Origin: Demetria terragena DSM 11295 | GTDB lineage: Bacteria; Actinomycetota; Actinomycetes; Actinomycetales; Dermatophilaceae | Direction of reading: 5' to 3' | NCBI RefSeq assembly: GCF_000376825.1 | Contig: NZ_AQXW01000004.1 | Coordinates: forward strand, 1,054,001-1,118,000 | Length of the DNA: 64,000 bases | In this document: positions 25,993 through 35,500 of the stretch, in pieces | Numbering within the stretch: the stretch's first letter is position 1 | How the letters are laid out: the number at the start of each line of letters is the position of its first letter | Notes under the pieces: generated by a model | What the model was told of the DNA's origin: nothing | Seen by the model: the letters and a program-made list of their open reading frames with translations, nothing else | The model's database searches: none | Position numbers and translations under genes: made by a program

Positions 25993-26835
25993 TCAGCCGA
26001 CCACGGAATCTCCCCACCGCTCAAGGAGGTCTCGACGCACTTCACGGTGGTGATGCGCAAAAACCAGCAACAGCTGATCGAGTAGGTCTGGCGAGAACGG
26101 ATCAGCAGGCACCTCCATCACGTGCGAGATCACCTGGCCGCGGCGCACTAGCCGCGACCACACGTGCTGTCGATTGAACGCCTCGGCCTCCGCACCCGCG
26201 GCGTGCGTGACGGGCACTCCCTGAGCGATGGGGCGAAAGACCAGGATCTCTGAAGCGTCGGGGCTGGCCCGGATCCACATACCGACGCCGCCGATCTCGA
26301 TGGCGAGGTCACCGTCCTCATCGGGCGTCAAGCCATGACCACACCGCATCCGCAGGTGATCCAGCACCACCAAATCCAGTGCCGCGCGGCGTTCACCCGC
26401 CTCATCCGAGACAGCGCCGACCTGCGTCGCGTCGCATGCTGGGTACCGCCGATGACCCACGGCATCCTCTCCGACGCTGCCGCTATCCGCGAGCCTGAGC
26501 GCAGCCACCCGATTCACGAACACGCCAGCAGCCCGGACCGTGATCAGCGCCGGATGCGGCACCCAGGTGCGCAGTACTGCGCAGAGTCGCTGCGCCGCCT
26601 CGACTGGCGTCACCTCCGACTCCGACGACCACGGACCGCCGGCCACTCGCAGTTCTCCTCGGCGGAGCTTGAGAGCGATCAAACCGCCACGGGCCGGAGC
26701 CGAAAAGGTGAGGTCTCCGGATGAGGTGCCGACACCGAACTCTTGTGCCAGCGCCGCAAGACGCGACTCGAACTGACGCCACGGAATGGCCCAAGACTCC
26801 CGACCAGCATGCCGGTCCGTCATGCACTCCACCAT
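25993..26835 (-). CDS. Hypothetical two-domain protein
   Basis: 280 residues from an ATG (26835) preceded by GAGGAGG with a 7-nt spacer, so translation is well supported. The longer frame upstream is not needed. There is no signal peptide or transmembrane helix. The sequence seems to hold two alpha+beta domains of about 120 residues joined near residue 135. The pattern loosely recalls YbjN/CesT-type peptide-binding chaperone domains, but I cannot confirm this. It is convergent with the TetR gene and divergent from the MetF-like gene, sharing a 176-nt intergenic region with it. Confidence 0.5.
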   Translation of the reverse strand: MVECMTDRHAGRESWAIPWRQFESRLAALAQEFGVGTSSGDLTFSAPARGGLIALKLRRGELRVAGGPWSSESEVTPVEAAQRLCAVLRTWVPHPALITVRAAGVFVNRVAALRLADSGSVGEDAVGHRRYPACDATQVGAVSDEAGERRAALDLVVLDHLRMRCGHGLTPDEDGDLAIEIGGVGMWIRASPDASEILVFRPIAQGVPVTHAAGAEAEAFNRQHVWSRLVRRGQVISHVMEVPADPFSPDLLDQLLLVFAHHHREVRRDLLERWGDSVVG

Positions 26836-27011
26836 GCACCTGCCTCCTCGACTTCTCCCGATGCCCGCAGAGTGCCATCGACCACCGACAACCGGTGCTG
26901 CAACACACCACAAACCTCTCGTCAAATTTGCCTCCCTCACCCCCTTTTGCATCGGGCTCGGGAGTCGTACCGTGTGACCCAGGAAGTGCGTATTATGGAA
27001 TGAGTTGAGCA

Positions 27012-27917
27012 ATGCGCAATCTGCACTGGGCGCGAAAGCGCCTTCCGCAGCCGATGCAGCGCCGCGACGGGTGTTCTACCCTGGCGCGCCTGCTGGAGCG
27101 TCCGCGCTATGAAGTGCTCCCCACTCCCGACATCACCGCCCGCGTGACTGAGCACCTCCCCGCCGGACGAATCGTGACGGTGACGGCTTCGCCAGCCCGC
27201 GGCCTTGACGCCACGCTTGAGACCACCGAGCGGCTGTCCCAGGCAGGGTTCACCGTCGTCCCGCACCTCGCCGCTCGGATGGTTGCCGATCGCGCCCATT
27301 TGCTGGACATCGTGGCGCGCCTGCAGTCCCTCGGCATCCGGCAGATCTTCGTGCCGAGTGGCGATTCAGACACCCCGGGCGACTACCCCGACGCCTTCAG
27401 CCTGTTGGGCGAACTGGAGTCTCTCGGTCGACCTTTCGCCGCCATGGGCGTCACCGCCTATCCCGAGTCGCATCCCATCGTCTCGGACGACCGAGTCATC
27501 CAGGCCATGTGGGACAAGCGCCATCTTGCGACCGAACTGGTCAGCAACCTCACATTTGATCCGCGCATCGTCGCCACCTGGCTGACCCGCGTGCGTGCCC
27601 GCGGCGTCGAACTTCCCCTGTGGCTCGGGATACCGGGCGCGGTCAGCAGCGCGCGGCTGGTGGCGATGGCAACGCGCATCGGCGTGGGCGATTCGACGCG
27701 CTACCTGATGAAGCATCCAGGTGTCGTGGCTCGGCTCGCCGGGCCGCGAGAGTTCTCCGCCGAGAAGTTCTTGCGGCACCTGGCACCAACCCTGGCCAGG
27801 CCCGACGCAGCAGTTGCAGGGCTGCACATCTTCACGTTCAACCAAGTCGCCGAGACCGAAAATTGGCGAGTCGAGCTGGCCACTCGGTTGCAGGAGGGAG
27901 GTGGGCTCCCTCGCTAG
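27012..27917 (+). CDS. Methylenetetrahydrofolate reductase-like protein
   Basis: 301 residues resembling the MetF TIM barrel: VTVTASPARGLDATLETTERL near the N-terminus, then GIRQIFVPSGDSDTPGDYPDAFSLLGEL corresponding to the MetF strand carrying the folate/flavin contact aspartate, and a C-terminal GLHIFTFNQVAETENW. It would interconvert 5-methyl- and 5,10-methylene-THF. It is shorter at the N-terminus than standard MetF and divergent, so the direction and the electron carrier are uncertain. A TATTAT -10-like box lies at 26991-26996. It leads the cassette with the DmdA-like and fhs genes, 76 nt before the former. Confidence 0.75.
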   Translation: MRNLHWARKRLPQPMQRRDGCSTLARLLERPRYEVLPTPDITARVTEHLPAGRIVTVTASPARGLDATLETTERLSQAGFTVVPHLAARMVADRAHLLDIVARLQSLGIRQIFVPSGDSDTPGDYPDAFSLLGELESLGRPFAAMGVTAYPESHPIVSDDRVIQAMWDKRHLATELVSNLTFDPRIVATWLTRVRARGVELPLWLGIPGAVSSARLVAMATRIGVGDSTRYLMKHPGVVARLAGPREFSAEKFLRHLAPTLARPDAAVAGLHIFTFNQVAETENWRVELATRLQEGGGLPR

Positions 27918-27993
27918 ACCACCGTCCCCCGAAACCCCTTCTGCTGTCAGCACATTCATGCCCGGCCCTGGGCACCGCGAAGTGAGGAAATCC

Positions 27994-29301
27994 ATGAGCC
28001 ACAACGTCCCCTCCGTCGACCAGTCCGACCGTCTTGTTCCCATCAACCTGCGACAGTCCGGACGAACTCCGGTCGAGATGCTGATCGATACACGAGTGCG
28101 CAAGTCGCCCTACTGGCACCTGTCCGCTGAAGCCGGATGCTGGCGCGCCTCGATCTACAACCGCGTCTACCACCCCCGCGGCTATGTCCGTCCCGAAGAC
28201 GGCGGCGCGATGGTCGAGTACGACTCGCTGGTCAATCACGTGACGCTGTGGAATGTTGCCGTGGAGCGGCAGATTCAGGTCAAGGGGCCGGACGCAGCCG
28301 AGTTCGTCAACTTCGTTATTACCCGGGATGCCACCAAGATTCCCCCGATGAAGGCCCGCTACGTCATCTTGTGCAATGAGGCGGGCGGGGTACTCAACGA
28401 CCCAGTCTTGCTGCGTATCGCCAAGGACGAATACTGGTTCAGCTTGTCCGACTCTGACCTGCTGTTCTGGCTTCAAGGAATCAATGTTGCCAAGGGATTC
28501 GACGTCTCGATCAACGAGATCGACGTGGCGCCGGTCCAGATCCAAGGACCCAAGTCGATTGACCTCATGACCGATTTATTCGGTCCAGCAATCGCCGAAA
28601 TCCCGTCCTACGGCTTGTACGCCGGGCAGGTCGCCGGGTGCGATGTGATCGTGTCGCAGACGGGATTCTCCGGGGAGAAAGGATATGAGATCTACCTACG
28701 CGACGCGTCCGTTCACGCCGAGACCATGTGGGACGCCGTGCTCAAAGCAGGCGAGGCACACCAGTTGGCCGTCATCGCGCCAGCGCACCACCGGCGGATC
28801 GCCGCGGGCATCCTGTCCTGGGGGCAGGACATGGACCAGGAGACGCTGCCGTTCCAGATCAATCTGGGATATCAGGTTCCGCGCAACAAGGCAGCCGCCT
28901 ATGTCGGCAAGGAGGCGCTCGAATCGGCGCGCGCCGAGATCGAGGCAGGGCGCCCGCCGTTCACCCACACTCTGGTGGGTCTGCGGCTCGATGGCGGCCG
29001 CCAGATCGACGATTACGCGCCCGACTTCTGGCTCATCTCTGAGGCGAAAGACGCTGACCCCACCGGCTACGTCACCTCACCCTGGTATTCCCCTGAGCTG
29101 GGCACCAACATTGCCATGGGCCACGTCCCGGTCACGGCGAGCGAACTCGGGACCGACCTCTGGGTGCACCTGCCCGATGAGTACGCCGACGAGCCGGGCG
29201 TGCCCGTCCCCGCCGAGGTCGTGGAGATGCCCTTCCGCCCATCGGTCAACCCCAACCAACGTGAACTGCTCAAAGCCCGCGGCCTCGACGCCGCTGTCTG
29301 A
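27994..29301 (+). CDS. DmdA-like THF-dependent methyltransferase (GcvT fold)
   Basis: 435 residues from the ATG at 27994 (Shine-Dalgarno GAGGAAA). It has GcvT-type folate-binding and barrel domains. Segments align by eye with DMSP demethylase DmdA rather than glycine-cleavage T protein: LWNVAVERQIQVKGPDA, GGVLNDPV, YWFSLSDSDLL, KGFDVSINEIDVAPVQIQGP, GFSGEKGYEIY and GILSWGQDM. DmdA and the related O-demethylases move a methyl group from DMSP or aryl methyl ethers to THF. The donor here is unknown. At 435 residues it is longer than marine DmdA (about 370), with extensions at both ends. Gene neighbours handle exactly the product, 5-methyl-THF. Confidence 0.75.
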   Translation: MSHNVPSVDQSDRLVPINLRQSGRTPVEMLIDTRVRKSPYWHLSAEAGCWRASIYNRVYHPRGYVRPEDGGAMVEYDSLVNHVTLWNVAVERQIQVKGPDAAEFVNFVITRDATKIPPMKARYVILCNEAGGVLNDPVLLRIAKDEYWFSLSDSDLLFWLQGINVAKGFDVSINEIDVAPVQIQGPKSIDLMTDLFGPAIAEIPSYGLYAGQVAGCDVIVSQTGFSGEKGYEIYLRDASVHAETMWDAVLKAGEAHQLAVIAPAHHRRIAAGILSWGQDMDQETLPFQINLGYQVPRNKAAAYVGKEALESARAEIEAGRPPFTHTLVGLRLDGGRQIDDYAPDFWLISEAKDADPTGYVTSPWYSPELGTNIAMGHVPVTASELGTDLWVHLPDEYADEPGVPVPAEVVEMPFRPSVNPNQRELLKARGLDAAV

Positions 29302-29325
29302 CGACGATCAAGGAAGATTGCCTTT

Positions 29326-31002
29326 ATGCGAAGTGATGCTGAGATTGCCGACTCCGTCGAGCTGTGGCCGATCGAGAAGGTCGCGACAGAGATGCTGGGC
29401 CTTCCACCGGAGTCGTTGCATCCGTACGGCCGACACATTGCCAAGGTCGACCGGTCGACCATTGCCGGACTCGAAAGCAAGCCGCGCGGCAAACTCGTTC
29501 TGGTGACTGGCATTTCGCCGACTCCAGCTGGCGAAGGCAAGACCACCACCACGGTCGGCCTGACGGATGCCCTGCGACGGATTGGCGTCCGCGCCACAGC
29601 GGCGCTGCGAGAACCGAGCATGGGACCGGTGTTTGGGATGAAGGGCGGCGCCGCCGGTGGCGGACATTCCCAGGTTGTGCCGATGATCGACATCAACCTG
29701 CATTTCACTGGTGACTTTGCCGCGATCGCCGGAGCCAATAACCTGCTGGCTGCGTTGATTGACAACCACATTCACCACGGCAATGCGCTCGGGATTGACC
29801 AACGGCGCATCGAATGGAAACGCGTTGTCGACATGAACGACCGGGCGCTACGGCAGTCCGTGATCGGCCTAGGTGGAACGACCGGCGGCGTCCCCCGTGA
29901 GGAGGGCTGGGACATCGTGGTCGCGAGTGAGTTGATGGCAATCTTCTGCCTGGCAACCTCCCTACGCGACCTCAAAGAACGCATCGGCCGGATCGTGGTG
30001 GCCTACACGCGCGATCGCAAGCCAGTCACTGCGGCTGATCTCGAGGCGCCAGAGGCGATGACCATCATGCTGGCGAATGCCTTGCAGCCCAATCTTGTTC
30101 AGACACTTGAGCATTCGCCTGTTTTCATCCACGGTGGACCATTCGCGAACATCGCCCATGGGTGCAACTCGGTGTTGGCAACCCAAACGGCGTTGGCGAC
30201 CTCAGACGTGGTGGTGACCGAGGCCGGGTTCGGTGCCGACCTTGGGGCCGAGAAGTTCATTGATCTCAAGTGCCGCATGGCCGGGCTTGCCCCAGATGTG
30301 GCCGTGGTGGTCGCCACGGTGCGGGCGTTGAAGTATCACGGTGGGGTGGGCGTACCCGACCTCAATGTCGAGAACCTCGACGCGGTGCGCGCAGGCGCCG
30401 CCAATCTCAGGCGGCACCTACAGAACATGCGCGAGGTCTTTGGTGTGCCGGCGGTGGTGGCAATCAACCGATTCCCCTCCGACACCGATGCCGAGGTCGC
30501 ACTCGTGCGTGAACTCGCCATGGCAGAGGATGCGCCTGCGGTGGAAGCAACCCATGTCGTCGATGGCAGCGCGGGAGCGACTGCCCTTGCTGACACGGTC
30601 AACAACCTCCTCGACAAGAACCTCGCCAATCTGACGTACGCCTACCCCGAGGACGCCGACATCGTGGCCAAGGCGGAGGCCGTCGCGCGCCGGATCTATC
30701 GAGCCGACGCGGTGTCCTGGAGTCCGGCAGCGCGGCGCAGCCTGAAGCAACTGACTGAGGACGGCTACGGCAAACTGCCGGTCTGCTTTGCCAAGACGCA
30801 ATACTCGTTCTCGACCGACCCCAAAGCCCTCGGCGCGGTGGATGGCCACACGGTCGAGGTACGCGAGGTGCGGTTGCGTGCAGGCGCTGGGTTTGTCGTG
30901 CTGGTCACTGGCGACATCATGACGATGCCCGGCCTGCCCAAGGTGCCCGCGAGTGCCGGCATGTCGATCGACGACGACGGGACGGTGCGCGGACTGTCGT
31001 AG
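29326..31002 (+). CDS. fhs: Formate-tetrahydrofolate ligase
   Basis: 558 residues, full length for the family. It joins formate and THF to 10-formyl-THF using ATP, reversibly. The P-loop-like [11 protein letters not shown] lies at 66-76, and further conserved blocks are GGAAGGG-like [42 protein letters not shown] and the glycine-rich C-terminal [11 protein letters not shown]. It lies 24 nt after the DmdA-like gene with a GGAAG Shine-Dalgarno. In this context it may run toward formate release and ATP formation, or feed formyl-THF to purine synthesis. This is inference. Confidence 0.95.
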   Translation: MRSDAEIADSVELWPIEKVATEMLGLPPESLHPYGRHIAKVDRSTIAGLESKPRGKLVLVTGISPTPAGEGKTTTTVGLTDALRRIGVRATAALREPSMGPVFGMKGGAAGGGHSQVVPMIDINLHFTGDFAAIAGANNLLAALIDNHIHHGNALGIDQRRIEWKRVVDMNDRALRQSVIGLGGTTGGVPREEGWDIVVASELMAIFCLATSLRDLKERIGRIVVAYTRDRKPVTAADLEAPEAMTIMLANALQPNLVQTLEHSPVFIHGGPFANIAHGCNSVLATQTALATSDVVVTEAGFGADLGAEKFIDLKCRMAGLAPDVAVVVATVRALKYHGGVGVPDLNVENLDAVRAGAANLRRHLQNMREVFGVPAVVAINRFPSDTDAEVALVRELAMAEDAPAVEATHVVDGSAGATALADTVNNLLDKNLANLTYAYPEDADIVAKAEAVARRIYRADAVSWSPAARRSLKQLTEDGYGKLPVCFAKTQYSFSTDPKALGAVDGHTVEVREVRLRAGAGFVVLVTGDIMTMPGLPKVPASAGMSIDDDGTVRGLS

Positions 31003-31134
31003 CCGGTCGACCCCAACGCCGGTCGACCCCAACGCCGGTCGACCCAACGCCGGACGAGCCAACGCCGGACGAGCCAACGCCGGACGAGCCAACGCCGGTC
31101 GAGCTTGTCGAGACCCATCACCGGTCGAGCGAAG
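31003..31134 (+). repeat. Intergenic tandem repeat array after fhs
   Basis: Six consecutive 15-16 bp units beginning CCGGTCGA or CCGGACGA and ending CAACG run from 31003 to 31094, directly after the fhs stop. Two degenerate copies at 31095-31134 follow; the first contains GGTCGAGCTTGTCGAGACC, an imperfect palindrome common between genes in high-GC actinobacteria. The array precedes the terminator and encodes nothing evident. Confidence 0.85.
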
Positions 31135-31182
31135 TTCGGTCAGACCATCCGTGCGCACATGCTCACGGATGGTCTGACCGAA
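31135..31182. terminator. Bidirectional terminator between fhs and the peroxiredoxin gene
   Basis: A perfect 19-bp inverted repeat, TTCGGTCAGACCATCCGTG (31135-31153) against its complement (31164-31182), with a 10-nt loop. It lies between convergent genes and 3 nt from the peroxiredoxin stop. Confidence 0.85.
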
Positions 31183-31185
31183 GCC

Positions 31186-31662
31186 TTAGACGTTGGACTT
31201 GATGTACGCGATGAGTCCGAGCACGTCGTCGGGCACCAACCTGCCGATCGCTCCCGATGAGTAAACGGCGGTCACGATGGTGCCGTCGGGTGCGAGCACA
31301 AACCCCGTCGACTGGATGTAATTGGGGTCATCGTTGGTGTACGCCCCAGTCGCTCCCGCGAATTCGCCCGCGTTGACGCTATGCCCGACCGGGAAGGACA
31401 GGTTGTGCTTCGCCACCAGCGCGGCACTCGTTGCCTCGTCGTCAACCGACAGCGCGATCACTTTGATGTCCTGATCGGCGAACTTGTCCATCGCCCTCGA
31501 GAAAGACGCCAACTGAGCCCGGCAGTACGGACACCATGAGCCTCGGTATGCCAAGACCACCCCGAATGAGCCGGCGAGGTCGGATGGCAGCGTGATCGTT
31601 CCTCCGCCTACAGCGGCGATCTCGAGGTGAGGAAACGTCTCATTGTTGTGAAGTAGCGACAT
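31186..31662 (-). CDS. Peroxiredoxin (AhpC/TSA-type)
   Basis: 158 residues from the ATG at 31662 with thioredoxin-fold features. The active-site-like YRGSWCPYCRAQL carries C44 and C47, a CxxC spacing more like thiol-disulfide or PrxQ-like proteins than 2-Cys Prx. The peroxiredoxin-type Pro-x-Val-x-Thr segment is replaced by this motif. It probably reduces peroxides or disulfides in the cytoplasm; no signal peptide is seen. It is divergent from a TetR gene with an operator-like repeat between them, so it is probably under that regulator. Confidence 0.75.
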   Translation of the reverse strand: MSLLHNNETFPHLEIAAVGGGTITLPSDLAGSFGVVLAYRGSWCPYCRAQLASFSRAMDKFADQDIKVIALSVDDEATSAALVAKHNLSFPVGHSVNAGEFAGATGAYTNDDPNYIQSTGFVLAPDGTIVTAVYSSGAIGRLVPDDVLGLIAYIKSNV

Positions 31663-31715
31663 GTTGATGGTTCCTGACGGGTAGGGGCTAGTGATCGCCA
31701 CCCTGCCCATTTATA

Positions 31716-31735
31716 ACTGGACCCACAAGTCCATT
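31716..31735. promoter_or_regulatory. Operator-like palindrome between peroxiredoxin and TetR genes
   Basis: TGGAC (31718-31722), 6 nt, GTCCA (31729-31733) form an inverted repeat just upstream of a minus-strand TATAAA -10-like box (31715-31710) for the peroxiredoxin gene. The position suits repression by the divergent TetR. Confidence 0.5.
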
Positions 31736-31763
31736 TACGTTACGGTCGACGATAGGAGGTCGC

Positions 31764-32417
31764 ATGCGAACCGGTCAAACGACACAACGGGGCGCGCAGA
31801 CGCGTGCGCGGATCGTCACAGCGGCCGCAGATCTCGTATTCACGAATGGAGTTCGAGGCACCACACTTGACGAAGTCATGACGGCGAGCGGGACAAGCAA
31901 GTCGCAGTTGTACCACTACTTTGCTGACAAAGAAGCCCTCGTCAGCGCCGTAATTCTGGAGCAAACGCGCCGCGTTCTGGCGGTGCACCGCCCACTCCTG
32001 GACACGATGGAGTCCCTGGAGGACATGCACCGGTGGCGCGATGCGGTCGTCGCCTTCACTCGAACCGGCGGCGGGATCGGCGGCTGTCCAATCGGTTCGC
32101 TCGCCAGTGAGATGGCCGAGTGGTCTGATAGCGCTCGCATCATGTTGTCCCACAGCTTCGAGATCTGGGAGACCCTGCTCAGTGATGGGCTCGCGACGAT
32201 GCAAGCTCGTGGCGAATTGACGCCATCGGCGAGCCCACGCGAGCTCGCGACTGCAGTCATGGCAGCACTCCAGGGCGGGCTCCTGCTAACCCAGGTCGCA
32301 CGGAACACACAGGCCCTCGAACTCGCACTCGACATGGCGCTACAGCACGTGGCGAACTTCGTCGAGCCGACGAGCGCTAGACGGAGGGGTACCCAGCACA
32401 CGCAAAAGTCCCTCTGA
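31764..32417 (+). CDS. TetR/AcrR family transcriptional regulator
   Basis: 217 residues with an N-terminal TetR HTH (ARIVTAAADLVFTNGVRGTTLDEVMTASGTSKSQLYHYFADK) and an all-helical ligand domain containing the GGCPIGSLASE segment seen in the TetR_C group that often regulates oxidoreductase or peroxiredoxin genes. AGGAGG precedes the ATG. The stop codon lies within the left arm of the downstream terminator. It probably controls the divergent peroxiredoxin gene. Confidence 0.85.
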   Translation: MRTGQTTQRGAQTRARIVTAAADLVFTNGVRGTTLDEVMTASGTSKSQLYHYFADKEALVSAVILEQTRRVLAVHRPLLDTMESLEDMHRWRDAVVAFTRTGGGIGGCPIGSLASEMAEWSDSARIMLSHSFEIWETLLSDGLATMQARGELTPSASPRELATAVMAALQGGLLLTQVARNTQALELALDMALQHVANFVEPTSARRRGTQHTQKSL

Positions 32418-32446
32418 CTAGCATTTCTGCTGGTCAGAGGGACTTT
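32405..32446. terminator. Terminator between TetR and initiator tRNA genes
   Basis: A 14-bp perfect stem, AAAGTCCCTCTGAC (32405-32418) against 32433-32446, extended by five inner pairs including one G-U. The A and T ends suit both orientations, and it separates convergent transcripts. Confidence 0.85.
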
Positions 32447-32453
32447 CACACAG

Positions 32454-32527
32454 TAGCGGGGGCAGGATTTGAACCTGCGACCTCCGGGTTATGAGCCCGG
32501 CGAGCTACCGAACTGCTCCACCCCGCG
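32454..32527 (-). tRNA. Initiator tRNA-fMet (CAT)
   Basis: A 74-nt cloverleaf with anticodon CAT in the loop CTCATAA. Three G-C pairs end the anticodon stem (CCGGG/CCCGG), the T-loop is GCAGG-TTCAAAT-CCTGC, and the D-arm is GGAGCAG-TTCGGTAGCTC. The 1-72 position is a C-T mismatch, the unpaired first position that marks initiator tRNAs. Discriminator base A73. CCA is not encoded. Confidence 0.93.
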
Positions 32528-32538
32528 GCGATGACTCC

Positions 32539-32568
32539 ACTCTACGGGCTGGTGAACACACCTCCAAA
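32539..32568 (-). promoter_or_regulatory. Candidate promoter of the initiator tRNA gene
   Basis: Minus-strand TTTGGA (32568-32563), 18 nt, TAGAGT (32544-32539), ending 11 nt before the tRNA 5' end. The -35 is weak. A 6-bp inverted repeat (32559-32576) overlaps it and could end the UPF0182 transcript. Confidence 0.4.
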
Positions 32569-32588
32569 TCGAGGTGACGTGATCTGCG

Positions 32589-35500
32589 CTACCCCGACGA
32601 CTTAGGCGTTCCCGAGGGCGCCGGGGTGACATCAACCGAACCGCCTTCTGGGTTCTCCTGCGCCAGACGCTGGATCGCTTGACCGAGCTTCTTCTGCGCT
32701 TCGCCGTACGCGTCCCAGTCGCCCTTTTTCAGCGCAGCCTGGCCCTCGTTGTAATACTTCTGCACGTCAGCCGCCGCGGAACCCGGCTTTGGCGTACCCG
32801 ACTTCGAGGACTCCGACGGACTCGACGAAGACGATGGCGGTGACGAAGATGAAGGCTTCGGTGACTCAGAGGGGTCTGCGTCACCCGACTGATCAGGTGT
32901 CGTCGGTGTGTCCGCATCGCCAGCCTCGGCACCAGAACTTCCGCCGAACAACTCATCGAGCGCGTCGTCCAACGTCGCCGACCACGCCAACTTATTGCCG
33001 AACGAAGCCACCACGATCCGTTGCAACGGATAAGAGGTCTCGCCCTTGGCTTGCACGTAGATCGGTTCGACGTAGAGCAGTCCACCGCCCACTGGCAAGG
33101 TCAACAGGTTGCCGAGGCGCACCGTCGATCCCTGCTGGCGCTGAATACTCAAGAACTGCGACAGCGTGGTCTCAAATCCAGGTGTATTGGCATTCGAGGA
33201 TTCGATCTCGTTCTGGAACTGCCCAGGCCCTCGGATCGTGAGATTTCGAGGCATCTCGAGCAGCCGTATCTTGCCGTAGCCCGGCCGTTTCTTCCCTGGC
33301 GTATCGCCAGGATCAGCATCCACCGACATAAAGCCAGACAGGTTTTGCTTGTCACCTGTCGGTTTGAAGGTCGAAGTCAACGAGAACGTCGGGTCCTTCT
33401 GATCGGGCATCGCGATCGACAGGTAGTAGGGCGGCGTGGTGGTCTTGCTGCCCTGCGTCGGGTCGTTCGGCACCTCCCAGAAGTCATTGCCCTGGTAGAA
33501 CGCCGACGCGCTGGTGACGTGATATTTCCCGAGGAGATCGCGCTGCACCTTGAACATGTCCTCGGGGTAGCGCATGTGGCTCATCAAGTCGCCGCTGATC
33601 GCGGACAGCGGCTTCACCGTGCCACCAAAGGCACTCCGCCACGCCTTGAGGATGGGGTCCTTGTCATCCCAGGCATAGAGATCAACCGACCCGTCGTAGG
33701 CATCAACCGTGGCCTTGACCGAGTTGCGGATGTAGTTGACCTCACCGCTGCCGATATTGCGCACATTGTTAGAACGAGAGGTCACCGAGTCGGTGGTCGC
33801 GCCACCGAGCGAGGTCTTCTGCGAGTACGGATACTGCGCGGTCGTGGTGTAACCCTCGACCACCCACTTGATCCGACCGCCCGTGACCACCGGATAGGTG
33901 TTGCCATCGAGCGTGAGCCACGGCGCGGCCTTGCGCACTCGCTCCCGGGGCTCGCGGTGATCCATCAACCGCGAATCAGGGTTGGCCACGTCCGACAGCA
34001 TGATGTTGTATTCGCGGTACTTGATGGCATAGGCGAGACGACGGGCCACCGAGCTCATCTGGACGCCACCGTCGCCCTTGTACGTCGTCTTCTTCTCGCC
34101 TGCACCGCCGCTACCGGACTCGGGGTAGTCGATCTCGCGCTCAGTATTACCGCCGCCGACGATCGAGTACTCCGGCGAGGACTCGCCGAAGTAGATCCGC
34201 GGCTCGTACTTGCCCAAGTCGCCGGTCGGCGGGATGTTCTTCTCGAAGAACTGCGGTTCGCCATCAGCGTTGCGCTTGTTGCCATAGGCAGCGACCACAC
34301 CAAACCCGTGCGTGTACACCGCGTGGTCGGTGACCCAGGTGCGCTGCCCGTCCGGCACGCCGTTCAGGTCGAGTTCGCGGACCGCGATCACGGTGTCGAC
34401 CTTCTTGCCGCCGACGTCATAACGGTCGACATCCAAGGTGTCCGGGAACTGGTAGTAGTTCACCCGACCCTGAAGTTGGCGAATAGTGGGCGACACCACG
34501 GACGGGTCAACGATGCGGATACCCGGCACGGTCTCGGCGTCCTCACGCAGCTGACCCTCGCTGACGTCAGTCGTCGGCTTGTAGTCGTCCGCCTTCGTGT
34601 CATCCAGGTTGTACGCCGTTCGCGTCGCCGCGATATTCCGCTGGATGAAGGGAGTCTCGAGTTCCTGCTCGTCGGGCCCGACCTGGAAACGCTGAATGAT
34701 CGAGGGATAGACCCCGCCCACCACCACGGCGAGCACCACGAGCAGCGCGGTACCCACCAGCGGCAGCCGCCAGGTGTTGGTCCAGATCGCCGCCACGAAG
34801 AGCAGGGCACAGAACACCGCGGCCAACGCGAGGATCGCCTTGGTCGGCATCACCGCGGCCTGATCGGTGTAACTCAACCCATCGAACTTGCCGCTATCCC
34901 CCGTCAACAACTCGTAGCGGTCGAGCCAGTAGGAGACACCGCGCAACAGGACCAGGCTGGCGACGAGCAACGCGATGTGGATGCGCGCCGCGCGCGTCGT
35001 CCGAGCACCACGGCCCTGCAGGCTGATCCCGCCGTAGATGTAATGCGTAATCGCGCCAGCCAGCGTCGCGAGCACGAGTGCCATCGTCAGGAACGACAGC
35101 AGGAACTGCACCCACGGCAGCGTGAAGACGTAGAAGCCGATGTCGTGACCGAACTCGGGGTCTTTCTGCCCGAAGGGCTGACGGTGCACCCACAGCAGAG
35201 CCTGCTGCCACTGCGACTGGGCGGCCAGGCCAGAGAACAACCCGAACATGCCCGGAATAACCCAGAAGGCGAGTCGGCGGAACGGGTCGATGGCCTCCCG
35301 ATAACGCTCAAGGTTGTCTTGCTCGACGCTCACCGGCGCATAGATCGGGCGGAACCGGTACGCGAGCCGCAAGCTGCCCCCGACCAGGACGCCGGAAATT
35401 AGCGCGCCCACGATGAACATCACTGTCCGAGTAACCAACTCGGTGGTGTAAACGGATTCGAAGCCGATGCTTTGGTACCACAGACGCTCAGTCCACAGCC

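Noticed and set aside
31003-31094. CRISPR-like array after fhs
   Set aside because: Units are 15-16 bp without spacers and no cas gene is present; it is a simple tandem repeat.
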